Source of the DNA: an uncultured Chlorobiaceae bacterium
GTDB lineage: Bacteria > Bacteroidota > Chlorobiia > Chlorobiales > Chlorobiaceae
Length of the DNA: 64,000 bases
NCBI GenBank assembly: GCA_903824045.1
Contig: CAIJVD010000006.1
Span: 1 to 64,000 of the forward strand
Direction: 5' to 3'
Shown piece after piece: positions 27,889 through 35,960 of the stretch. How positions within the stretch are numbered: the stretch's first letter is position 1; every line of letters begins with the position of its first letter. The notes beneath the pieces were generated by a model. That model was not told the origin of the DNA. It did not search any database and was given only the letters and a program-made list of their open reading frames with translations. Made by a program: the position numbers and the translations under genes.

Positions 27889-28575
27889 TTACGGTTTGAT
27901 CAGCCTTAAAAACTCGTTTCTCGTCGACTGAGAGGTAATGAACTGCCCCGACATGGCTGAAGTGGTCGTTACGGAGTTGAGCTTCTCGACGCCGCGCATC
28001 ACCATGCACATGTGGCGTGCTTCGATGACGACGCCAACCCCTTTCGGGTTCAGTACCTGCTGAATGGCATCGCGGATCTGCTGGGTGAGGCGCTCCTGCA
28101 CCTGCAGGCGCCGTGCAAAAACCTCTGCCACACGCGCGAGTTTAGAGAGCCCCACAATTTTGCCGTCCGGAATGTAGGCGATGTGCGCCTTGCCGAAAAA
28201 GGGGAGCATGTGGTGCTCGCACATTGAAAAGATGTCGATATCCTTTACCAGCACCATTTCGTCGTACGATTCGGTAAAGACCGCATTTTTCAGCATCTCC
28301 TCGGGGTCCTGGCTGTAGCCCCTCGTCAAAAAGCGGAGAGAGCGGGCGACCCTTTCCGGGGTTTTCAGCAGCCCTTCACGCTCGGCGTCCTCTCCGAGCC
28401 CCTGCAGAAGGGAGGAGACGGCACCGGTAAGCACACTCATCGTGGCGGGGTCGGTCTCCGGCATCTTCATCAGGCAGTCATCATCGTCGCAGCAGCTTGC
28501 GCGACCGGAAGGAAGATTATTATTCCCCGAGATAGCGGACGGCGTTTTTTCCTGTTTCATAGAGTTTAACTTCAT
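27889..28575 (-). CDS. folE: GTP cyclohydrolase I
   Basis: Makes 7,8-dihydroneopterin triphosphate from GTP, the entry step for folate and biopterin. 228 residues. The zinc ligands C119 and H122 (MCEHHMLPF) and C190 (RHMCMVMRG) are present, and the catalytic region [12 protein letters not shown] is intact. An extra N-terminal segment has a CC-DDDD-C cluster (28-34). The start at 28575 overlaps the upstream PTPS gene by 56 bp; ATG 28560 is an alternative. The pairing with a PTPS gene points to biopterin synthesis as well as folate. Confidence 0.95.
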   Translation of the reverse strand: MKLNSMKQEKTPSAISGNNNLPSGRASCCDDDDCLMKMPETDPATMSVLTGAVSSLLQGLGEDAEREGLLKTPERVARSLRFLTRGYSQDPEEMLKNAVFTESYDEMVLVKDIDIFSMCEHHMLPFFGKAHIAYIPDGKIVGLSKLARVAEVFARRLQVQERLTQQIRDAIQQVLNPKGVGVVIEARHMCMVMRGVEKLNSVTTTSAMSGQFITSQSTRNEFLRLIKP

Positions 28576-28969
28576 GGAGAGAGATCTCTCTGTTGGTAAT
28601 GCTTGTGAGTCGTTCTTCGAGTATGTCCCAAATCAGCACGGCGAGCACTTCTGTCGTAGGCACGCAATCCTGCAGCTCCGGAACATCATGGTTGAGATGA
28701 CGGTGGTCGAACCGGTTGACAATCTCCTCTTCGAGTATGGCCTTCAGCTCCTTCAGGTCAAAGAGAAATCCGGTTTTTTGCTCAACAATCCCCGCTAGAG
28801 TGATTTCGAGCAGATAGTTATGTCCGTGGCCATGTTTATTTGCGCACTTCCCGTAAATTTTGCAGTTTTCATTCTCCGTGAGGAGCGGGTTGAAAAGCCT
28901 GTGAGCCGCGTTGAACTCTATCGTTCTTGAAACGTAGACTTTTCTCGGCTTTTTTAGCAGATCATTCAT
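28520..28969 (-). CDS. 6-pyruvoyl-tetrahydropterin synthase / QueD family protein
   Basis: A 149-residue T-fold enzyme. The zinc histidines H23 (FNAAHRLF), H48 and H50 (HGHGHNY) are present, and a catalytic cysteine sits at C42 in [14 protein letters not shown]. That spacing and sequence look more like PTPS of biopterin synthesis (GKCxNxxGHGHNY) than like E. coli QueD. Green sulfur bacteria are known to make biopterin glycosides (limipterin, tepidopterin), so a biopterin role is likely. A 6-carboxytetrahydropterin synthase role in queuosine synthesis cannot be excluded. Its product would use FolE's product, and the two genes overlap. Confidence 0.85.
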   Translation of the reverse strand: MNDLLKKPRKVYVSRTIEFNAAHRLFNPLLTENENCKIYGKCANKHGHGHNYLLEITLAGIVEQKTGFLFDLKELKAILEEEIVNRFDHRHLNHDVPELQDCVPTTEVLAVLIWDILEERLTSITNREISLHEVKLYETGKNAVRYLGE

Positions 28970-29143
28970 GGGGCGGTATAGTGTCAGTTCTTCCTGTCGT
29001 GTACCGTGCCGTAATGTACTCTTTTCGACTGATTTTATTCTTGTGCGGCCACTGCTTCAAGTAACCAGTACCCCCGGCAATAAGTTTCAACTGCATGGCC
29101 GGGAGATCATCAAATTTTTCAACAAGATAGACCTTGCCCCACT

Positions 29144-29557
29144 ATGCACGCCACAGTAACCTTTCACGAAAAGATGCCCCTTGTCGGCACCAACCGCAGC
29201 GGTCACAAAACCCTTTTTGACATGTCCAAAGAGGTTTCGCCAACCGCATTGGCCGCCACCCCTCTCGACGCAGTGTTGCAAGCGCTCGGCGGTTGCTCGA
29301 TGATGGATATCCTCTCCATCATCCGGAAAATGAGAAAAGAACCGATCTCACTTACGGTCGATCTTGAAGCTGAAAGGGCCGAAGAGCACCCGAAGGTCTT
29401 CACCGCAATCCACATCAACTACCGCCTCGCCTCCCCTGACGCCACCCTCGCCGACCTCGAAAAAGCAGCCGGCCTCTCCATGGAGAAGTACTGCAGCGTT
29501 GCCGCCATGCTCCGCGCTTCCGGCTGCAAAATCACCTGGGCCACCGAACTCAGCTGA
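29144..29557 (+). CDS. OsmC-family peroxiredoxin-like protein
   Basis: A 137-residue protein with the OsmC/Ohr fold. The two reactive cysteines fit C51 (LGGCSMMDIL) and C117 (MEKYCSVAAML). Members reduce organic or hydrogen peroxides with thiol cofactors. The length and the TPLDAVLQALGGC start of the central helix match the YhfA-like subgroup. It is transcribed divergently from the pterin genes across about 170 bp. Confidence 0.88.
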   Translation: MHATVTFHEKMPLVGTNRSGHKTLFDMSKEVSPTALAATPLDAVLQALGGCSMMDILSIIRKMRKEPISLTVDLEAERAEEHPKVFTAIHINYRLASPDATLADLEKAAGLSMEKYCSVAAMLRASGCKITWATELS

Positions 29558-29561
29558 TCGA

Positions 29562-29645
29562 GATTTAGGGGACGTTCACAACTAATTAAACTTATCGGTA
29601 CTCGATTTAGGGGACGTTCACAACTAATTAAACTTATCGGTACTC
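29562..29645. repeat. Perfect 42-bp tandem duplication
   Basis: Two head-to-tail identical copies (29562-29603 and 29604-29645) start gatttaggggacgttcac and end cttatcggtactc. They lie 4 bp after the osmC stop. The rest of the 29558-29943 gap holds no intact gene. On the minus strand, short broken reading frames (one with ITRDNMHGYFNCES, about 29691-29765) might be a decayed REP-type (Y1) transposase, a family often followed by a GAACGTCCCC-type end. That link is from memory and weak. Confidence 0.75.
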
Positions 29646-29943
29646 TGACTGCTATTTGTAAAGAAGTGTTGCGCCATAAACCAGCTGTCACCGATCATCG
29701 AACAGAGGTATTGATTCCTTGCTTTCGCAATTGAAGTAACCATGCATGTTGTCTCTGGTAATAATAGATGCCAGGATTGATGCAAAGCGATACATGAAAA
29801 GCGGAGGCGTGAACTCTGTTTGAGATTATGGACTCTGTCTGGCAAAGAAGGCCAGGTTGAGATGGGCGTGAACGTTCGGGTGGTGAGCTTTGCGCTACAG
29901 GGTCGATGAGCGCGAGGGCTCAGTCAATCATACCGTATGTCGA

Positions 29944-30495
29944 CTATTTCAAGGCTATGATTTTTTCGATGACAGTCTGGTGAAGGTTTGAATGATTCGC
30001 GCTCTCTTCCGGTATTGTGAAATGCTTTGCGACGACTTCGAGCATGCGGCGGTCGAGGTGCTGGGCGATGTCGAGCATGCGGGGGAGGTTTGCCTTGAGC
30101 TCGCTTTCGATGAACCTTTCGGCGAGGTGCTTTTTCATGTTCTCCAGAATCCGGGCCATGAGTTCAGCGTCAAGACACTTTGATACCTCGGTGAAATACT
30201 CTTTAGGCAGGTCGTTTGCGTATCCGGTTGCCTGTTCCACTCCCAGTTTGATGCAAACCCCGGCGGCAATCTGCGGCTTAATGTGCTCCACCATAAGCGG
30301 AATAACCACAAAGTTCGGGATGTAGCGGACGATCATGCTGATTGCCGTGTAGAGCTCGTCGAGCCCTTCGGTTTTACTGCCGACAAGGGTTTGTGCCCAG
30401 GAGATGATCTGCTGCTGCTGGATGGAGGATAGTTGGGTGAGGACATCGGGCACAGGAGTGTTGGTCCAGGCCAGCGATTGTTCCAGTTCAGTCAT
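29944..30495 (-). CDS. Conserved-looking helical protein, function unknown
   Basis: 183 residues, nearly all predicted helix, with no signal peptide or clear membrane span. A mildly hydrophobic segment (MIVRYIPNFVVIPLMVEHI) lies in the middle. The C-terminal half reads like a helical bundle (RILENMKKHLAERFIESELK, then LPRMLDIAQHLDRRMLEVVAKHF). It is a single gene between the repeat region and a divergently read ABC-F gene. Codon use resembles the flanks. I do not recognise a family. Confidence 0.7.
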   Translation of the reverse strand: MTELEQSLAWTNTPVPDVLTQLSSIQQQQIISWAQTLVGSKTEGLDELYTAISMIVRYIPNFVVIPLMVEHIKPQIAAGVCIKLGVEQATGYANDLPKEYFTEVSKCLDAELMARILENMKKHLAERFIESELKANLPRMLDIAQHLDRRMLEVVAKHFTIPEESANHSNLHQTVIEKIIALK

Positions 30496-30701
30496 GGGTT
30501 ACGGTGATTACTCTGAATAGTCATTTGCTCTGCATATCTGACAGTTTATCAAAAAAACAGCAAAGAGAAAACCGGAACGTGAAAACGCCCTTCACCGAGC
30601 CGGGGCGGGGCCCAATGGGTGAAGTGCTGTAATGAAGTGCGCAATAGCTATATTCAAGCATTTTCAGGGCAAAAAGCAATAAAATGGAGTGGTGAGAGGT
30701 T

Positions 30702-32594
30702 ATGATATTATTGACGGTTGAAGGGCTGCAGAAGAAGTATGGTTTGAAGCATCTGTTCGAGAATGTCTCGTTCGGCATAGATGATCGTGACAAGATTGGC
30801 ATTATCGGCGCGAACGGCAGCGGCAAGAGCACGCTGCTGAAAATTCTCGCCGGGGTCGAAACGCCTGACAAGGGAAAACTGATGGTGGCGAACCAGAAGC
30901 GGATTGCCTATCTCCCCCAGGATGCGCCATACAATCCGGAGGATACCGTTCTTGAGGCGATTCTGAAGTCGAGCGACAAGGCGATGGATCTCATCTACCA
31001 ATATGAGGTTGTGTGCAATGAGCTTGAGCATAACCACGAGGACAGCACCGCACTTATCGAGAAGATGAGCCGGCTTGCTCACGAAATCGACGTCTGCGGC
31101 GCCTGGGAGCTTGAGTCGAACGCCAAAACGGTGCTCGGCAAACTTGGTCTCTACGATCTTGAGGCGAAGATGGGCACCCTTTCAGGCGGCCAGCGCAAGC
31201 GGGTATCCCTTGCTCACGCACTTGTTGTGCCAAGTGACGGCCTTATTCTCGATGAGCCGACCAACCATCTCGATGCAGATAGCGTCGAGTGGCTGGAGCA
31301 GTATATCCGGCGCTACCAGGGCGCAGTGATTCTCATCACCCATGACCGTTATTTTCTCGACCGGGTTGCGAACCGCATGATAGAGCTCGACGGCAGAACG
31401 GCGGTTACCTACACGGGCGGCTACTCAAGCTATCTGCAGCAGAAGGCGGAGCAGGAAGAGCAGGCGATACGTGACGACCGGAAGCGCCAGGCGCTTGTGC
31501 GCCAGGAGCTTGACTGGATGCGGGGCGGTTGCAAGGCCCGTACGACCAAGCAGAAAGCTCGTATGCAGCGGGCCGAGACCCTCGTTTACGCTCCGAAAAA
31601 GGAGAAGGAGCTGAAGCTTGAGATAGGCTTCGGTGCAGGTCGGCTTGGCGACAAGATCATTGAGTTTCACAAGGTATCGAAATCATACGGTGAAAAGGTG
31701 CTGCTCAAGGAGTTCGAGTATCAGGTGCAGAAGGGCGACCGGATCGGCATCATCGGCCCGAACGGCTCGGGAAAAACCACTCTTTTCGATATGATCACTG
31801 GCCGTATCAAGCCGGATAGCGGTCATATCGATATCGGCAAGACCGTCAATATCGGTTACTACGACCAGCAGAGCAGGGGACTTGACGACTCCAAGCGTGT
31901 TATCGAGTTCATTCAGGAGGAGGCCGAGCAGATAAAGACGAAAGATGGGACAGTGCTTTCGGCTTCGAAAATGCTCGAGCGTTTTCTGTTTGCCCCATCG
32001 GTGCAGTACAGCTATATCGGCACTCTTTCCGGCGGCGAGCGGCGGCGGCTCTACCTGCTCCGACAGCTTATCACCTCGCCCAATGTGCTCCTGCTTGACG
32101 AGCCAACCAACGATCTCGATATTCCAACGCTCCGGGTGCTTGAGGACTACCTCGACTCATATGGCGGCTGCCTGATTGTGGTCAGCCACGACCGCTACTT
32201 TCTTGATCGAACGGTCGAGTATATTTTTGCCTTCGAGGAGGGAGGGGTTATTCGTCGCTATCCAGGTAACTACACCCTCTACCTTGAACTGAAAGCATCC
32301 GAAGGTTCGAAAAGTGACAAAAAGCCAGCCAAAAAAGAGGTAGAGGCGCCAAAGCCTGCCGCCCCCTCTCTTCCTAAAGTCGCATCTCTTTCGGTCAAGG
32401 AGAAGCGCGAACTTGAGCAGCTTGAGCAATCGATTCAGAAGGCTGAAGGGCGCCAGTCGGAGATTGCCGGACTTCTTGCCTCTGCCGGTGCGGATTTTGA
32501 TCGCCAGCAGAAGCTTGGTGCGGAGCTCAAGCAGTTGCAGGTAGTGCTTGAAAAGGATATTGCCCGCTGGAGCGAGCTTGCCGAAAAGGCCTGA
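30702..32594 (+). CDS. uup: ABC-F family ATPase (Uup-like)
   Basis: A 630-residue soluble protein with two ABC domains. The first has GANGSGKST near 38 and LSGGQRKR near 159. The second has GPNGSGKTT near 350, LSGGERRR and LDEPTNDLDIPTL. No membrane domain. The interdomain linker (about 245-310) is the P-site tRNA-interacting region of ABC-F translation factors. A Lys/Pro/Ala-rich segment and a coiled coil (about 565-628) at the end are the Uup-type C-terminal domain. Such proteins act on stalled ribosomes or DNA integrity. The 206-bp upstream gap holds a GC-rich hairpin (30590-30624) and nothing else obvious. Confidence 0.92.
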   Translation: MILLTVEGLQKKYGLKHLFENVSFGIDDRDKIGIIGANGSGKSTLLKILAGVETPDKGKLMVANQKRIAYLPQDAPYNPEDTVLEAILKSSDKAMDLIYQYEVVCNELEHNHEDSTALIEKMSRLAHEIDVCGAWELESNAKTVLGKLGLYDLEAKMGTLSGGQRKRVSLAHALVVPSDGLILDEPTNHLDADSVEWLEQYIRRYQGAVILITHDRYFLDRVANRMIELDGRTAVTYTGGYSSYLQQKAEQEEQAIRDDRKRQALVRQELDWMRGGCKARTTKQKARMQRAETLVYAPKKEKELKLEIGFGAGRLGDKIIEFHKVSKSYGEKVLLKEFEYQVQKGDRIGIIGPNGSGKTTLFDMITGRIKPDSGHIDIGKTVNIGYYDQQSRGLDDSKRVIEFIQEEAEQIKTKDGTVLSASKMLERFLFAPSVQYSYIGTLSGGERRRLYLLRQLITSPNVLLLDEPTNDLDIPTLRVLEDYLDSYGGCLIVVSHDRYFLDRTVEYIFAFEEGGVIRRYPGNYTLYLELKASEGSKSDKKPAKKEVEAPKPAAPSLPKVASLSVKEKRELEQLEQSIQKAEGRQSEIAGLLASAGADFDRQQKLGAELKQLQVVLEKDIARWSELAEKA

Positions 32595-32624
32595 GCGAGA
32601 GGGCTGAAACAAAGAGCAACCGAG

Positions 32625-33338
32625 ATGACAGCAGCCGACATCCGTGCGATACTTGAAGCGTCGGGCAGTGCAGATGCCGCACTTTTCGCCCTGCGTTTTT
32701 TCAAGACGGGCCCTGGCCAGTATGGGGAGGGCGACAGGTTCAGGGGAATTCGCGTGCCTGTGCTCAGAAAACTTGCGACCTCCCTCGACGGGGTTCCTAT
32801 GCAGGAGCTTCTTCTTCTGCTCGCCTCGGAGTTTCATGAAGACCGCCTGCTGGCCCTGCTCATGATGATGCGCCGCTACGCGCGTGGTGACGAGCAAGTG
32901 AGGGCAGAGATCTACCGGATCTACCTGGCCCATACCCGTTATATCAATAACTGGGATCTGGTTGATGTTACAGCAGAGCATATCATAGGCCGTCATCTGC
33001 GGCACCGCGAGCGTACCCCGCTCTACACCTTTGTCGTATCGGAAAGCCTCTGGGAGCGGAGGATTGCCATTGTTTCGACCTTTCATTTTATCCGCAATAG
33101 TGAGTTCGATGATACGCTGCTTCTTGCCGGGATGCTGATTTGTGACTCTGAAGAGCTGATTCACAAGGCGACAGGCTGGATGCTCAGGGAGGTTGGCAAG
33201 CGTGATAGCGGTGCGCTTGAGGCCTTTCTTCTGAAGCACTGCTGCGCTATGCCGAGAGTCATGCTTCGCTACGCCATCGAGCGGTTCCCCGAAGAGCAGC
33301 GGCAATACTACCTGAAACTGCCAACAGAAAGGAAGTGA
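32625..33338 (+). CDS. DNA alkylation repair protein (AlkD-like HEAT-repeat glycosylase)
   Basis: A 237-residue protein built of HEAT-like helical repeats. It has the AlkD signatures GIRVPVLRKLA, YINNWDLVDVTAEHIIG (conserved Trp/Asp that cradle the lesion) and ESLWERRIAIVSTF. AlkD excises bulky or cationic N3- and N7-alkylpurines without base flipping. It begins 30 bp after the ABC-F gene on the same strand, so it is likely co-transcribed. The stop is the last coding base before the gas-vesicle region. Confidence 0.9.
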   Translation: MTAADIRAILEASGSADAALFALRFFKTGPGQYGEGDRFRGIRVPVLRKLATSLDGVPMQELLLLLASEFHEDRLLALLMMMRRYARGDEQVRAEIYRIYLAHTRYINNWDLVDVTAEHIIGRHLRHRERTPLYTFVVSESLWERRIAIVSTFHFIRNSEFDDTLLLAGMLICDSEELIHKATGWMLREVGKRDSGALEAFLLKHCCAMPRVMLRYAIERFPEEQRQYYLKLPTERK

Positions 33339-33561
33339 CCATCTCAGCGCGCTTCACTCACCCCTTCGTTCAATAATTCCATCCATCCAATAGTGCGCAC
33401 CAGGCCGCACACCCGTGCGGTATCGCGCGCCCTAACGGCAGCGTTTGCAAGGTCCCCTCCGATAGTAAGCGGATAAGCGCTACGCGTAATTATTTCTAAC
33501 TGGCTCTACAATTGGCAGTTCAGGGTTCTTCTGAAAATTCACCACCAGCTTGGGGATGAGT
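33339..33561 (+). promoter_or_regulatory. Upstream region of gvpA with candidate activator palindromes
   Basis: No gene is seen here. It holds a perfect 8-bp palindrome gtgcgcac (33393-33400) and a 6-bp-arm dyad ccgcac-accc-gtgcgg (33405-33420). Both lie about 145-170 bp upstream of the sigma-54 -24 element and share GTGC/GCAC halves. Two more dyads (aactg...cagtt 33498-33520; ttcag...ctgaa 33519-33535) lie closer. The distance suits binding sites of an NtrC-type activator. Confidence 0.4.
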
Positions 33562-33578
33562 TGGCACATTATGTGCAT
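33562..33578 (+). promoter_or_regulatory. Sigma-54 (RpoN) -24/-12 promoter of gvpA
   Basis: TTGGCACATTATGTGCA matches the consensus TTGGCACr-N4-TTGCW except for one base. GG (33564-33565) and GC (33576-33577) have exactly 10 bp between them, as required. Transcription would start near 33589, about 60 bp before gvpA. The core is also a 13-bp near-palindrome (GCACATTATGTGC). A gene for a sigma-54 activator closes the same cluster. Confidence 0.75.
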
Positions 33579-33650
33579 TTACATGTGGCGAGGTAAACCG
33601 TCCCTCCTTCCAAAGCACGGCACTTAATGACTTAAAAACTGGAGACCATC

Positions 33651-33857
33651 ATGGCAGTTGAAAAAACAATCGGCTCATCAAGCCTCGTAGAGGTTATTGA
33701 CCGTATCCTTGACAAGGGTGTTGTTGTTGATGCATGGGTAAGGGTATCGCTGGTAGGTATCGAGCTTCTTGCTATCGAAGCAAGGGTAGTCGTTGCCTCT
33801 GTCGAGACATACCTCAAGTATGCAGAAGCAATCGGCCTGACTGCTAAAGCTGCATAA
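33651..33857 (+). CDS. gvpA: Gas vesicle major structural protein GvpA
   Basis: The 68-residue shell protein self-assembles into the ribs of the gas vesicle wall. It has the highly conserved core [20 protein letters not shown], then [20 protein letters not shown] and [14 protein letters not shown] (helix-strand-strand-helix). Codon use is GC-richer than in most later gvp genes, as expected for very high expression. The start has ggag 9 bp upstream. A small hairpin with a bulge (33897-33916, no T run) follows and may reduce read-through into the next genes. Confidence 0.98.
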   Translation: MAVEKTIGSSSLVEVIDRILDKGVVVDAWVRVSLVGIELLAIEARVVVASVETYLKYAEAIGLTAKAA

Positions 33858-34016
33858 ACAGCGCAGGCAGTTTATTGATTGTTCTTGCTAAAACATCCTC
33901 CTGGCAGATGCCGAGGTAGCATGATTTACCAAGAACTCAATATATGCATGTAACAGAGTCTGGAGCAGAAGAAAAAAAAAGAAGGTGTTGCGGGAAATAA
34001 ATAACATTCACTTGAT

Positions 34017-34631
34017 ATGAGTGCGGAAGAAATAAGAGAGACATCAACTGATAACTATGCAGTTGATGCAAGCCGAATAGCAAAAGTACAAAAGGCATTT
34101 GAGAGTTCAGAAAATATACATGAGTCGTGTTATTGTTTGATAAAAAATGTTGAAGAATCCCTTGAATCACTGAAAGGGTGTCGTAACGAGATAAGTTCAA
34201 GGCTTTGCGAGACACTTGCAAAGAATGAATCCATGCGAAAAAAAGATTTCAATATAATCATGGATGATATATATGGAATTCTTGCTGAAAAAGAGAAAAA
34301 TGCATGGAGTGATTTTATAGAATATGTAGAAGATCAAAAAGAGTTTACAGGATCAATGAAGAATATTATTCTGAATATTCAGGATTATATGCAAAAGGAA
34401 GATTCGGGGAAAAGTGATCTCTTGAAAAGGGAGTTGATGCAAGTTGCTGCACTTCAGGAAGAACGGAAAAATAGTGTCACAAAAAAACTGACTGATTTCC
34501 AAAATATGCATAGAAGAGTAATGAAGTATCTGGAGTCACTGCTTACTCTGGGGCACGACATTAAAATCAAAGATATACGGTTTGCAAAAACAATGATAGA
34601 TTTCAGAAGCACAGTAAACGTTACAATCTAA
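34017..34631 (+). CDS. Helical/coiled-coil protein of the gas-vesicle cluster, function unknown
   Basis: 204 residues, highly charged and almost all helical, with long heptad-like stretches (about 30-150) and no membrane segment or signal. I do not recognise a family. It lies 159 bp after gvpA and 17 bp before the large repeat coiled-coil protein, so the two are probably one transcript. Its AT-rich codon use matches the gvp genes, not the flanks. It might be a minor shell-associated or assembly protein (inference from position only). Confidence 0.75.
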   Translation: MSAEEIRETSTDNYAVDASRIAKVQKAFESSENIHESCYCLIKNVEESLESLKGCRNEISSRLCETLAKNESMRKKDFNIIMDDIYGILAEKEKNAWSDFIEYVEDQKEFTGSMKNIILNIQDYMQKEDSGKSDLLKRELMQVAALQEERKNSVTKKLTDFQNMHRRVMKYLESLLTLGHDIKIKDIRFAKTMIDFRSTVNVTI

Positions 34632-34648
34632 CAATAACGGAGAAGAAA

Positions 34649-35818
34649 ATGGGTTTAGCAAATGGAATGAAAGGACTCAGTGAAGAGATACTTGAGTCTT
34701 TCAGAGCGAGGATTATGGATAATGATGCTCTTGTTTCCTCAGTTCAGCAAAAAATGGGTGAACATCGGGAAAGTCAGAAACAGACAGCAGAGATTCTCAG
34801 GGCAAACGCCGCATCCTTACGGGTTAACCTTGACCATAATGAAAAAGCCAGAGTTGCAAATTTTGACAAGTTGATGGACGGAATCAAGAAAGATATTAAG
34901 GGAATTGAAAAAGAGGTAAAAAGCTCAAAAAACTCAACAAATAATTTGTTGAAAGAGTTTTCGGAAGCAAGAAACAAGCTCAGTAATGAACTGGACGCCT
35001 TTCTTTCTCATGAAAACAAGCAGCGCATTGAGAATGAAAAAACAAGAATGGCAGAGTATGAGCTGTTTATTACTAAAATAAGTGACGAGGTGAGCAGCAT
35101 TTTTAGCTATACCAATGAAATGCTCAATACGTTTAGTGATGATCATAAAGAGATGTCATTGGAATTACAAAAAGATCTTGCAAATAACAAGAGCGAGCGA
35201 TTGGAGTATACTCAAGGATTACTAAAGAATATACAAGAGCGTATAGCTGAGATAAGCAGGGAGAATAATGATGCGGCAAGCCAGCTGAAACAGGATCTGA
35301 AGAACGGAGAGACTGACAGGATCAAGCAGTATAATGAACTGTTTGACAGGATCAGCAGTGAGGTGTCGGAACTCAGAAAATCTACCGCCAGCATGCTTGA
35401 TGGATACGCTCGGGATCGATCAAAAGGCGGAGAGGCCTGGAGTGAAATGCAGAAAGAGATAGCCGCCCATAAAAACGGAAATACTCCCGTGGTTACTCAT
35501 TCTGTCGTAAAGGCAGTTGCGCCAGCTGCGCCTAAGATGGAGATCGCGCCCCAGGTCATTGTCGATATTCCTCCGGTTGAGGAGGTCGTTTCTGAAGTCT
35601 TTAATAAAATTGTAGAGAGTGTTGATGATAGTTCATTGGAAGAAAAAATCCTGGACTATATCAAAACCCATACCTATGGCGTCAAGGTCTCCGAAATGGA
35701 GCTCCCCCTAAGAGAGACAAGGATGAAAATAGGTTTTGCCGCTAAATGTCTTCTGGATGCAGGCAAGGTATCGAAAGTCGACAACCTTTACTATCCAGCA
35801 AAAAAAGGGTTCAACTAA
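34649..35818 (+). CDS. GvpC-like repeat coiled-coil protein with C-terminal winged-helix-like domain
   Basis: 389 residues in three parts. Residues about 1-280 are long amphipathic helices with imperfect repeats built on R/K-x-x-x-Y/F-x-x-L/F-x-x-x-I-x-x-E-V-x-x-I/L (for example EYELFITKISDEVSSI and QYNELFDRISSEVSEL), resembling outer-surface GvpC proteins. Residues 280-320 are an Ala/Pro/Val linker. Residues about 325-389 (EEKILDYIKTHTYGVKVSEM; RMKIGFAAKCLLDAGKVSKV) look like a winged helix ending in a short strand. GvpC stiffens the vesicle wall; that role here is inferred from repeats and position. A strong terminator follows. Confidence 0.75.
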   Translation: MGLANGMKGLSEEILESFRARIMDNDALVSSVQQKMGEHRESQKQTAEILRANAASLRVNLDHNEKARVANFDKLMDGIKKDIKGIEKEVKSSKNSTNNLLKEFSEARNKLSNELDAFLSHENKQRIENEKTRMAEYELFITKISDEVSSIFSYTNEMLNTFSDDHKEMSLELQKDLANNKSERLEYTQGLLKNIQERIAEISRENNDAASQLKQDLKNGETDRIKQYNELFDRISSEVSELRKSTASMLDGYARDRSKGGEAWSEMQKEIAAHKNGNTPVVTHSVVKAVAPAAPKMEIAPQVIVDIPPVEEVVSEVFNKIVESVDDSSLEEKILDYIKTHTYGVKVSEMELPLRETRMKIGFAAKCLLDAGKVSKVDNLYYPAKKGFN

Positions 35819-35830
35819 CAGCTAAGGTTC

Positions 35831-35881
35831 AAGCCAGACAGGATCATTAACAACAATGATGATCCTGTCTGGCTTTATTTC
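35831..35881 (+). terminator. Strong rho-independent terminator inside the gvp cluster
   Basis: A 17-bp perfect stem (aagccagacaggatcat with its complement at 35859-35875) and an 11-nt loop, then tatttcttttt. It ends the gvpA-to-GvpC-like unit and means gvpN onward needs its own promoter or read-through. Confidence 0.85.
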
Positions 35882-35960
35882 TTTTTCTACCGTCAAGAAC
35901 GATGCAATTGCAACAATTAATTTTTCGCCACCTATGCGAAGTCAAGGTTATCAGAAAGAG

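Noticed and set aside
29562-29645. CRISPR array
   Set aside because: Two adjacent identical units without spacers and no cas gene; it is a simple tandem duplication.
32157-33305. Minus-strand frame of 382 codons across the ABC-F and alkD genes
   Set aside because: Crosses two well-supported genes; no family match and no ribosome site.
33421-33500. Integron attC-like element upstream of gvpA
   Set aside because: It has GTT/AAC-like ends but no matching core sites or integrase; the match does not exceed chance.
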